DNA of 64,000 bases from Acidobacteriota bacterium. Lineage in GTDB: Bacteria; Acidobacteriota; Thermoanaerobaculia; Multivoradales; Multivoraceae. The notes beneath the pieces are model-generated. The model was not told the DNA's origin, searched no databases, and saw only the letters and a program-made list of their open reading frames with translations. The first letter of the stretch is position 1; each line of letters starts with the position of its first letter. The position numbers were made by a program, and so were the translations under genes. Shown here piece by piece: positions 36,631 to 43,371 of this stretch. The stretch covers positions 107,945 through 171,944 of the forward strand of contig JAPPFP010000001.1 in the NCBI GenBank assembly GCA_028877275.1, read 5' to 3'.

Positions 36631-37677
36631 GTGAAAGTAGCGATGCAGCGGAACCCCTTCAACCGCCGGGATCTGATCGAGGAGCAGGGCTTCGAGGTCG
36701 TGGAGGGGGTCTGCCGGAGCGAGGACGACCTCGCCGACCTGCTGGCCGATGCCGACGGCGCCCTGATCGGTGTCATGCCGCTGACGTCGCGCTCCGTGCT
36801 CGAGCGCTGTCCGAAGCTCAAGGTGGTCAGCCGGCTGGGAGTCGGCGTCGACTCGATCGACCTCGACGCCGCCACCGAACTCGGCATCCTGGCGACGAAC
36901 GTACCCGGGTCGAACACGACCGAAGTGGCGGACCACGCGATGGCGCTGATGCTCGCGCTGACGCGGTGCGTGGTCGACGCCGCCGGCACCACCCGCGACG
37001 GCCGGTGGGGCCATCGGGAATCGATGATCGGGCTCCTCACCAGCGCCCGGCGGATCGCCGGCCACACCGTCGGCATCATCGGCTTCGGCAACATCGGCCG
37101 CGCCTTCGCCACCCGGATTCGCGGCTTCGGCCCAGGTCGGATCATCGCCGCCGACCCCTACGTCGACCAGGTCGCGGCCGACCTCTACGGCGTCCAGATC
37201 GTGCCGCTCGAGGAGCTTCTGGGCGAGGCCGACTACGTGACGATCCACTGCTCGATGACGGAGGAAACGCACCACCTGATCAACAGGGACACGCTGGCGC
37301 TGATGAAGCCCACGGCGCTGCTCGTCAACGCGGCGCGCGGGAAGATCGTCGACGGAGCGGCGCTCGCCGAAGCGCTCGCGGACGGTCAGATCGAGGCCGC
37401 CGCGCTCGACGTCACCGAGAAGGAACCGATCGACCCGGACGATCCGCTGCTGAAGCTGCCCAACTGCATCGTGACGCCGCACATCGCCGGCTTCTCGCCG
37501 GTGTTCCTGGGTGAGTGCCCGATCCGTCAGGCCGAGAACGTGATCCGGGTGCTCACCGGCCAGATGCCGCACGGCATCGCGAACCCCGAGGCGATCAAGA
37601 CGATCGCGGTGATGCGGGCCAGCGACCCGGGGCGCTGGGAGGGGGTCCCGGACTTCTCGACCGCGCTGGCGTTGTAG
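36631..37677 (+). CDS. D-2-hydroxyacid (phosphoglycerate-type) dehydrogenase
   Basis: The 348-residue protein starts at GTG 36631 with an AAGGAG site ~7 bp upstream. It has a substrate-binding domain at each end and an NAD domain with VGIIGFGNIGRAFA. The catalytic Arg lies in LVNAARGKIVDG, Glu in DVTEKEPID and His in VTPHIAGFSP. There is no ACT regulatory domain, so it is not a feedback-controlled serine-pathway enzyme. More likely it reduces a 2-keto acid or oxidises a hydroxy acid from the catabolic cluster. Confidence 0.88.
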   Translation: MKVAMQRNPFNRRDLIEEQGFEVVEGVCRSEDDLADLLADADGALIGVMPLTSRSVLERCPKLKVVSRLGVGVDSIDLDAATELGILATNVPGSNTTEVADHAMALMLALTRCVVDAAGTTRDGRWGHRESMIGLLTSARRIAGHTVGIIGFGNIGRAFATRIRGFGPGRIIAADPYVDQVAADLYGVQIVPLEELLGEADYVTIHCSMTEETHHLINRDTLALMKPTALLVNAARGKIVDGAALAEALADGQIEAAALDVTEKEPIDPDDPLLKLPNCIVTPHIAGFSPVFLGECPIRQAENVIRVLTGQMPHGIANPEAIKTIAVMRASDPGRWEGVPDFSTALAL

Positions 37678-37701
37678 GGAGGACTGCTGAGAGGAGGACC
37701 T

Positions 37702-38523
37702 ATGCCCAGGACATCGATTCCGTACTTGGCGGTCGCGTTGGTGGCCGCCGCCTGCGCTGCCCCGCCGCCCGAGCAAGCGGCAGCGCCGGTCGGCGTGGAA
37801 ACCGTCACCAACTGGCGCATGATCGACCTGAGCCACGCCTACGGCGGCAACACCCTCTACTGGCCCACCGACACCAAGGGCTTCGCGCTCGAAACGCTCG
37901 CCGAGGGCATGACCGAGGCCGGCTACTTCTACGCGGCCAAGGAGTTCGCGACCGCCGAGCACGGCGGCACCCACCTCGACGCGCCCGTCCACTTCGCGGA
38001 GGGCGGCGACGATGTCGCGTCGATCGCGCTCGACCGCCTGATCCTGCCCGGCATCGTCGTCGACGTCAGCGAATCGGCCGCGGCCGACCCGGACTACCTC
38101 GTGACCGCCGAAGACGTAATCGCCTGGGAAGACCGGCACGGCCCGGTGCCGGCCGGATCGGCCGTCCTCATCCGCACCGGCTGGGCGTCCCGCTGGCCGG
38201 ACGCTCTCGCCTATCTCGGCGACGACACCCCCGGCGACGCCAGCAACCTCCACTTCCCCGGCGTCGGCGAGGAGGCAGCGCGCCTGCTGATCGAGGACCG
38301 CGGCATCGGCCTGCTCGGCATCGACACGGCCAGCATCGACTACGGCCAGTCGACGGACTTCATCGTCCACCAGATCGGTGGCGCCGCCGGCATCCCCAAC
38401 CTGGAGAACGTCGGCGACCTGTCGGAACTGCCGGAGACCGGCTTCCTGCTCGCGGCCCTGCCGATGAAGATCGAAGGCGGCACGGGCGCGCCGGTGCGGA
38501 TCGTGGCGCTGGTCCCGCGGTAG
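37702..38523 (+). CDS. Cyclase-family (kynurenine-formamidase-like) lipoprotein
   Basis: The 273-residue protein has a lipobox with Cys18 (AAACAA) and a Pro/Ala tether, then the cyclase fold. DLSHAYGGNTLYWP is the usual opening, and HGGTHLDAPVHF at 87-98 gives the metal histidines and Asp. GIDTASIDYG and VHQIGGAAGIPNLENVGDL follow. The family includes formamidases, lactonases and isatin hydrolase; an exported lipid-anchored form is a notable location. It follows the dehydrogenase by 24 bp and is probably co-transcribed. Confidence 0.85.
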   Translation: MPRTSIPYLAVALVAAACAAPPPEQAAAPVGVETVTNWRMIDLSHAYGGNTLYWPTDTKGFALETLAEGMTEAGYFYAAKEFATAEHGGTHLDAPVHFAEGGDDVASIALDRLILPGIVVDVSESAAADPDYLVTAEDVIAWEDRHGPVPAGSAVLIRTGWASRWPDALAYLGDDTPGDASNLHFPGVGEEAARLLIEDRGIGLLGIDTASIDYGQSTDFIVHQIGGAAGIPNLENVGDLSELPETGFLLAALPMKIEGGTGAPVRIVALVPR

Positions 38524-38617
38524 TAGAGTCCGCTTTCGCACCACCCACCCAACCCGGGCGACCGGCACGCCGGAACCGGCGATGCACACAGCCGCGTCAC
38601 ACCACGAGGAGAGACTC

Positions 38618-39349
38618 ATGCGGTACACCACTTCAGTTCTTGCGGCGGCGGCGCTCCTGGCGCTGGCGGCCATGCCCGCGATGGCCGGATCGACGGACGT
38701 CGATCTCAAGGCCTCCGACGGCACGATGCTCAAGGCGACCTACATGTCGCCCGGCAAGCCGGGTCCGGCAATGCTCCTGATCCACCAATGCAACATGGAC
38801 CGCAAGTCGTGGAAGGGCATCGCCTCGCAGCTCGTCGACGCGGGCGTGCACGTCCTGACGATGGACCTGCGCGGCTTCGGCGAGAGTGGAGGCGCCGGCA
38901 TCCGCGAGGCCGGCGGGTTCCCACCGTTCCTGCAGACGGCGTCCGGCGACGTCGACATGGCGTTCGACTACCTGAGCAAGCAGGAAGGCGTTGACACGTC
39001 CCGGATGGGCGCCGGCGGCGCCAGTTGCGGCGCGATGCTGACGGCCGACCTCGCCGCGCGCCGGCCGGTCAAGGCGCTGATGCTGCTGTCCGGGCCGCCG
39101 AGTGAGGCAGCCGTGGCGAACATGGCCGCCAAGTCCGACCTCGCGGTCTTCGCCGCGGCGGCGACCGGCGACACGATCACGGCCGGCGTCGACAAGCAGC
39201 TCAAGGGTGCCGTCAAAGGCTCGAAGCACCCGAACTCGACCGCCAAGATCTACGACGGTCCCGAGCACGGCCTGCCGATGTTCGCGAAGAACGCGGACCT
39301 CGAGCCGGCGCTGATCTCCTGGCTGAAGACGGAGCTGAAGGGCAAGTAG
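38618..39349 (+). CDS. Secreted alpha/beta hydrolase (dienelactone-hydrolase-like)
   Basis: The 243-residue protein starts at ATG 38618 (GAGGAGAG ribosome site) with a signal peptide cut near MPAMA-GS. The nucleophile elbow is GGASCGAM with Ser136 in a GxSxG pattern and Cys at the next position. The acid is probably in FAAAATGD and the His in DGPEHGLPMF. Oxyanion region LLIHQCN and LRGFGES are typical. It cleaves an ester or lactone outside the cytoplasm. The stop lies 4 bp from the convergent enolase-superfamily gene. Confidence 0.8.
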   Translation: MRYTTSVLAAAALLALAAMPAMAGSTDVDLKASDGTMLKATYMSPGKPGPAMLLIHQCNMDRKSWKGIASQLVDAGVHVLTMDLRGFGESGGAGIREAGGFPPFLQTASGDVDMAFDYLSKQEGVDTSRMGAGGASCGAMLTADLAARRPVKALMLLSGPPSEAAVANMAAKSDLAVFAAAATGDTITAGVDKQLKGAVKGSKHPNSTAKIYDGPEHGLPMFAKNADLEPALISWLKTELKGK

Positions 39350-39353
39350 CGAG

Positions 39354-40469
39354 CTACCGCAGCTCCGCGATCTTGTTGCGCTCGATCAGGTCGAAGTCGA
39401 TCTCGACGCCGAGGCCCGGCCCCATCGGGGCGTGGACGTAGCCCTCGGCGTCGACTTCGATGTCCTCGACCAGGCCGTACTTCTGAGCGCCGGCCGGCAG
39501 CAGGACCTCGAACCACTCGCAGTTGCGGATCGCCGCGCTGATGTGGAGGTGCGCGACATTGTTCAGCGAGTTGCCGCCGTGGTGGATCTCGAAGTTCATC
39601 CCGAAGCCCTCGGCCAGGTGGGCCGCCTTCAGGCAGCCGGTGATGCCCCCCTTGAGCGCGACGTCACCGCGCAGGTAGTCCGTCGCCTGGTTGTAGATCC
39701 ACGGCGCAAACGAGTCGTACCAGGCGCCCGGAAACTCGGTCGCCAGGATCGGGATCCGTAGCTGCTGCCGCAGCTTCGTGTAGTTGTAGATGTCCTGGTC
39801 GCCGAGCGGATCCTCGTACCATTCGAAGTCGAGTTCTTCGATCACCTTGCCGACCCGCAGCGCCTGCGGGTAGTCGTAGCCCCACGTCGAGTCGAGCATC
39901 AGCGGGAAGCCGTCCCCCACTGCCTCGCGCACGGTCCGGCAGATCTCCATGTCGTCTCGCCAGACGCGGAACGGGTGGATCTTGTAGCCCTGCCAGCCGT
40001 TGCCCTGGTAAGAGAGCGCCTGGTCGACGTAGGCCTCGACGCTCGGCTGCTGCTCGGAGCTGGCGTAGGCGGGCAGCTTCTCCCGGTAGGTGCCGAGAAG
40101 CCGGTGGATCGGCTCCCCCGCCGCCTTGCCGGCGAGGTCCCAGAGCGCGACGTCGACGGCGCCGACGACCCACGGCTGGACCACGAGCCGGCGCTCCAGC
40201 ATCTCCTGGTACAGCTGCTCCCGCGCCAGCGGATCACGCCCCATGACGACCGGCTTGAGCATCCGCAGCAGTGGCGGCGCCGCGATGCTCGCCCCCATAC
40301 CGAGGAAGGAGTGGCCCTCGATGCCGTCGTCGGTGCGGATCGTCACCAGGCCGAGTTCGCCGGCGCGGTTCGGCTTTCCGGCGGGATCGAACGGCCCCCT
40401 GCCCAGGTAGGAGTGCGGCGGGATGTCCTTCCACGCGAAGAGGGTGATGCTGAGATCGTCGATCTTCAT
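39354..40469 (-). CDS. Enolase-superfamily (mandelate racemase type) enzyme
   Basis: The 371-residue cytoplasmic protein starts at ATG 40469, with GGAGA 6 bp upstream. Barrel residues visible: GYKIHPF (Lys-x-His), LMLDSTWGY (Asp), EWYEDPL (Glu), ILATEF (Glu), GDVALKGGITG and FEIHHGGNSLNN (His). These support an acid-sugar dehydratase or racemase. It is a distant relative of 34449-35696 but has no export leader, so the island has one exported and one internal member of the superfamily. It flanks the YoeB toxin gene. Confidence 0.85.
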   Translation of the reverse strand: MKIDDLSITLFAWKDIPPHSYLGRGPFDPAGKPNRAGELGLVTIRTDDGIEGHSFLGMGASIAAPPLLRMLKPVVMGRDPLAREQLYQEMLERRLVVQPWVVGAVDVALWDLAGKAAGEPIHRLLGTYREKLPAYASSEQQPSVEAYVDQALSYQGNGWQGYKIHPFRVWRDDMEICRTVREAVGDGFPLMLDSTWGYDYPQALRVGKVIEELDFEWYEDPLGDQDIYNYTKLRQQLRIPILATEFPGAWYDSFAPWIYNQATDYLRGDVALKGGITGCLKAAHLAEGFGMNFEIHHGGNSLNNVAHLHISAAIRNCEWFEVLLPAGAQKYGLVEDIEVDAEGYVHAPMGPGLGVEIDFDLIERNKIAELR

Positions 40470-40492
40470 GAGGCGTCTCCAATCACGGAGTG

Positions 40493-40735
40493 TCAGTAGT
40501 GGTGACGAGCTGCCAGAAAGAAGACCCGCTTGCCTTCGACGGCGTACACGAGGCGGTGTTCCTGGTCGATTCTCCGAGACCACCTGCCGGTGAGCTGGCC
40601 ACGGAGCGGCTCGGGTTTCCCCGGACCTTCAAATGGGTCGCGGATTGTGGCCTCAACGAGCTTCAGCGCCCGCAAGGCTCGCCGGCGATCCGTGCGGGTC
40701 CAGTACTCGAGGTCCTCGAGAAAGTGAGGGTCCAT
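40493..40735 (-). CDS. yoeB: YoeB/Txe family mRNA-cleaving toxin
   Basis: The 80-residue protein starts at ATG 40735; a GTG at 40765 that overlaps the antitoxin stop (GTGA) is an alternative adding ten residues. It matches YoeB over its length: FLEDLEYW, DPFEGPGKPEPLRG (catalytic Glu), SRRIDQEHRLVYAV (Arg) and the terminal ARHHY (His-Tyr). All expected catalytic residues are present, so the toxin is probably active. It cleaves mRNA on the ribosome unless bound by the antitoxin encoded immediately upstream. Confidence 0.9.
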   Translation of the reverse strand: MDPHFLEDLEYWTRTDRRRALRALKLVEATIRDPFEGPGKPEPLRGQLTGRWSRRIDQEHRLVYAVEGKRVFFLAARHHY

Positions 40736-40761
40736 GACGGCTTCTCGCCGCCCTGTCGCTG

Positions 40762-41046
40762 TCACTCCGTCTTGAGACCGAGCCGCTGGCGGAGTTCGTC
40801 GACGACGAAGACCTCGCCTTCGCCGTCCGCGGCCCGCTGACTCGCGGCCAGGAGGCGACGGGCATTCTTGGGCGAGCGCAGGAGGTATGCGGTCTCGAGC
40901 CAGCCGGCAAGTTCATGCGCGGGAACAAGCGCCACCGGCTCGTGCCCGCGGCGGCGGATCAGGACCGGCTCTCGCGTGTCCGTCACCTGGTCCATCAGAG
41001 CCGCCAGACGCTCGCGGGCCTGGGTGTAGGTCGTTTCATGGATCAT
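40762..41046 (-). CDS. yefM: YefM/Phd family antitoxin
   Basis: The 94-residue protein starts at ATG 41046, with GGGGAG 7 bp upstream; GTG 41052 is too close to that site. An N-terminal DNA-binding part (TYTQARERLAALMDQV, VLIRRRGHEPVALVP) is followed by the conserved ETAYLLRSPKNARRLL hinge and a C-terminal toxin-wrapping tail. It neutralises YoeB and represses the operon together with it. Toxin and antitoxin genes overlap or abut, antitoxin first, as usual. Confidence 0.9.
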   Translation of the reverse strand: MIHETTYTQARERLAALMDQVTDTREPVLIRRRGHEPVALVPAHELAGWLETAYLLRSPKNARRLLAASQRAADGEGEVFVVDELRQRLGLKTE

Positions 41047-41063
41047 CTGCACACTCCCCGAGT

Positions 41064-41104
41064 CCGTACAGGATGACTGTACGGGTTGTGTGGGAGAGCG
41101 TCAA
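41064..41104 (-). promoter_or_regulatory. yefM-yoeB promoter with overlapping operator
   Basis: On the minus strand there is a TTGACG -35 (41099-41104) and a TACAGT -10 (41076-41081) with exactly 17 bp between. An inverted repeat with arms CCGTACAG and CTGTACGG around a 5-bp spacer (41064-41084) covers the -10. Each arm contains GTAC, and the two GTAC centres are 13 bp apart, close to the paired TGTACA boxes known for YefM-YoeB operators. Binding here would block RNA polymerase, giving autoregulation. Confidence 0.75.
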
Positions 41105-41150
41105 GGCATCACGGCTCTGGAGCGAAGTTCGTGTCTGGCATACTTCTGCC

Positions 41151-41327
41151 GTGAGACGTTTCGGAACGGCTCTGGTCGCCGTGCTGATCGGCATACTCGT
41201 CGGGGCCGGGCTCAACGCCGCGCTCGGCGAGAAGGGCGCGGACACGCCGGCGCTTGCTCTGCTAGGCGGAGCGCTGGCGCTCGTCGCATTTCTCGTGCAG
41301 GCCCGAAGGCGAGCACGAAAGGCGTAA
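41151..41327 (+). CDS. Small two-helix membrane protein
   Basis: The 58-residue protein starts at GTG 41151 with two hydrophobic segments (ALVAVLIGILVGAGLNAAL and ALALLGGALALVAFLV) separated by a short polar turn, ending in a basic tail. It is divergent from the toxin-antitoxin operon and stops 2 bp before the convergent DUF3604 gene. There is no clear ribosome site. No family recognised; coding is plausible rather than certain. Confidence 0.45.
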   Translation: MRRFGTALVAVLIGILVGAGLNAALGEKGADTPALALLGGALALVAFLVQARRRARKA

Positions 41328-41329
41328 CC

Positions 41330-43267
41330 CTAGGGCGTGTACCAGATCGGCGACGACCAGGCGCGTTCCTGGATCGTCGCCGGGAAGTCCTGCCGCGGAG
41401 TGGTGCCGGCCCGCAGCGCGTCCCAGGACGACCAGCGGCAGACCGGGTTCTCCAGCACCCGGGCGTAGTAGAAGGCGCGCTGGTCCGGGTCGAAGTCCGG
41501 GTCGGTCCAGATCGTCTTGAGCTCGGCGGCGCCGACGTCGTCGCTGGTCGAGCAGTCGCTGAGATCGACGGTGGCCCCGTTGTCCGGGCAGCGGTGGGTG
41601 GCCGGGTCGACCTCGAGACCGTCGGAGCAGGCGACGTCGTAGACCATCTCAGCGGTTTCGCCGCCTGACTCCCAGCCCTTGACGATCTGGACGCGCTGGA
41701 GCGGCGCGGCCATCGTGTCCTGCATCGCCCAGACGAGGAAGCTCGGCGCTTCGCCGCCGTCGTCGCCGGTGAGGTCGCCGCCCATCGGCACGCCGGTCTC
41801 ATAGGCGGTCGCGACCAGCTCCGGATCGTCGAGGTCGAGGCCGGCGAGCGCCGGGCCGCCGAAGAAGCGGACCTTGATCCGTGTCCCTGACGTGGCGAAG
41901 GTCTCCTTGCGGCGGAAGGCATCGAAGATCGACTCACGGGTGTTCTCGTCGGCCCAGACCGCGGCGAGGCCCGAGGCGCCGTTCGTGATCGCCGTCGTGA
42001 ACGGGTAGACGCGACCCGTGCCGTCGTCGATCGGCTCCGCCGCGGCGGTGGGATTCTGCAGGTCGGCCCCAGCCCCCGGCTCGCTGGGTACCGAGCCGCG
42101 CTGTTCCGGCGACGTTTGCATGAGGCCGGACGCGCCCCAGTAGTTCTCCTCGTCGAAGGAGCCGGCGGCGACGTGGGTGTCGGACGAACCGATGACGCCG
42201 AGCTTGTAGGGGTTCGACACGCCGCCGGCCTCGATCGTGAGGCCCCGCCGGAAGGCGTCGCGCACGTAGCTGCCCGGCGGCTCGCTCAGGATGCTCGTGG
42301 AGACCCGATACGGCATGATTTCGAAGTTCGCCCACTCGTCGTTCGGCGACAGCGCCGGATGCGTCTCCGACGTGCCCTTGGTCTGGGTGATCTCGACGAT
42401 CGGCTCGTTGCGGCTGCGCAGGTCGGAGTAGGCCTGGTCGATCGCGCCGCCCTCGAAGTACTCGTACTCGAACATCCTCCCGCCGGAACCGTTCGTGTTG
42501 TGGGGGATCGCGATCGCCTCGTAGCCGTCGTCACGCCACTGGTCCATCCGCGCCCAGAGGTCCTCGGGGTTGTACGAGTCGAGGCGGGAGAACGGGATGT
42601 CCGGCACCTCGGCGCCACGGAAGACGACGTTGCGGTGCAGGTTCTCGTAGATGCCGCCGGCGCCCGCCGAGGTGTACTCGTAGGCGATGAACGTCGTGAA
42701 AACGCCCGGCTCGTAGTGGCGGTTCGCGGACGCCGCGATCTCGCTCCAGGCGGAACGGACGACGTTCTTGTCGAGATGCTCGCGGATGCTCGGGTCGGCG
42801 TCGGCCATGTAGCGCACGTAGGGCTGCAGGGCAGCGAAGATGCCCCGCCGCTCCTGGACGGTCTCGGCGTTGCGCACCGTTTCCGCCGCCGGGTGGTTGT
42901 ACGCCGGCTGGTCGGGGTCGATCATCGCCGGCAGCATGCCGAGGTAGTTCGCGTGGTCGGAGACGCCCTGGAAGTCGAGCGGCCGATCGAGCTTCAGTTC
43001 AAAGCCCGCCGGGTGCTCGATCGGGTTCCCCTTGGCGAACTCGTAGGCCTCGTCCGGGCCGGCACGCGTCGCGAACACGAAAGCGTCGTAGGAGTACTTC
43101 GTGTGGACATGCAGGTCGCCGAAGAAGGCCTGGCGACCGGCCGCGTCGCCGGTGGTCTGGCCGGCGTCGCCGGCAGACGTGGCGGATGGGTCGGACGAGT
43201 CATCCGCGGCGCACCCCAGAGTCACGAGGGCGGCCAGGGTCAGGATCAGAACGGCAGTTCGAAGCAC
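41330..43267 (-). CDS. DUF3604 lipoprotein (short type)
   Basis: The 645-residue protein starts at GTG 43267, with GGGAGG 7 bp upstream, and has a lipobox (VTLGCAAD) with an Asp/Ser linker. It is a full-length paralogue of the 27575 gene: AFFGDLHVHTKYSYDAFVFATRAGPDEAYEFAKGN, VSDHANYLGM, AIPHNTNGSGGRMF, VIGSSDTHVAAGSF and the terminal ERAWSSPIWY. The starts of this gene and the long DUF3604 at 43372 are divergent, with ~100 bp between for shared control. Predicted metal-dependent hydrolase; substrate unknown. Confidence 0.88.
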   Translation of the reverse strand: MLRTAVLILTLAALVTLGCAADDSSDPSATSAGDAGQTTGDAAGRQAFFGDLHVHTKYSYDAFVFATRAGPDEAYEFAKGNPIEHPAGFELKLDRPLDFQGVSDHANYLGMLPAMIDPDQPAYNHPAAETVRNAETVQERRGIFAALQPYVRYMADADPSIREHLDKNVVRSAWSEIAASANRHYEPGVFTTFIAYEYTSAGAGGIYENLHRNVVFRGAEVPDIPFSRLDSYNPEDLWARMDQWRDDGYEAIAIPHNTNGSGGRMFEYEYFEGGAIDQAYSDLRSRNEPIVEITQTKGTSETHPALSPNDEWANFEIMPYRVSTSILSEPPGSYVRDAFRRGLTIEAGGVSNPYKLGVIGSSDTHVAAGSFDEENYWGASGLMQTSPEQRGSVPSEPGAGADLQNPTAAAEPIDDGTGRVYPFTTAITNGASGLAAVWADENTRESIFDAFRRKETFATSGTRIKVRFFGGPALAGLDLDDPELVATAYETGVPMGGDLTGDDGGEAPSFLVWAMQDTMAAPLQRVQIVKGWESGGETAEMVYDVACSDGLEVDPATHRCPDNGATVDLSDCSTSDDVGAAELKTIWTDPDFDPDQRAFYYARVLENPVCRWSSWDALRAGTTPRQDFPATIQERAWSSPIWYTP

Positions 43268-43371
43268 GGCGAGCCTCCCTTCGGACGGTGAGTGGATTCA
43301 GTGTAGCGGCGGCAGTTCCTAGCTAGGATGAACGGCCAACCCGTTACCTGCTCGCCTCGTCTGGAGGAGCC

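Noticed and set aside
30402..38523. Tryptophan/kynurenine pathway formed by the tryptophanase-like gene and the kynurenine-formamidase-like lipoprotein
   Set aside because: The genes are 6 kb apart, in different transcription units, the cyclase-family protein is exported, and no dioxygenase is present. The cyclase family has many other activities.
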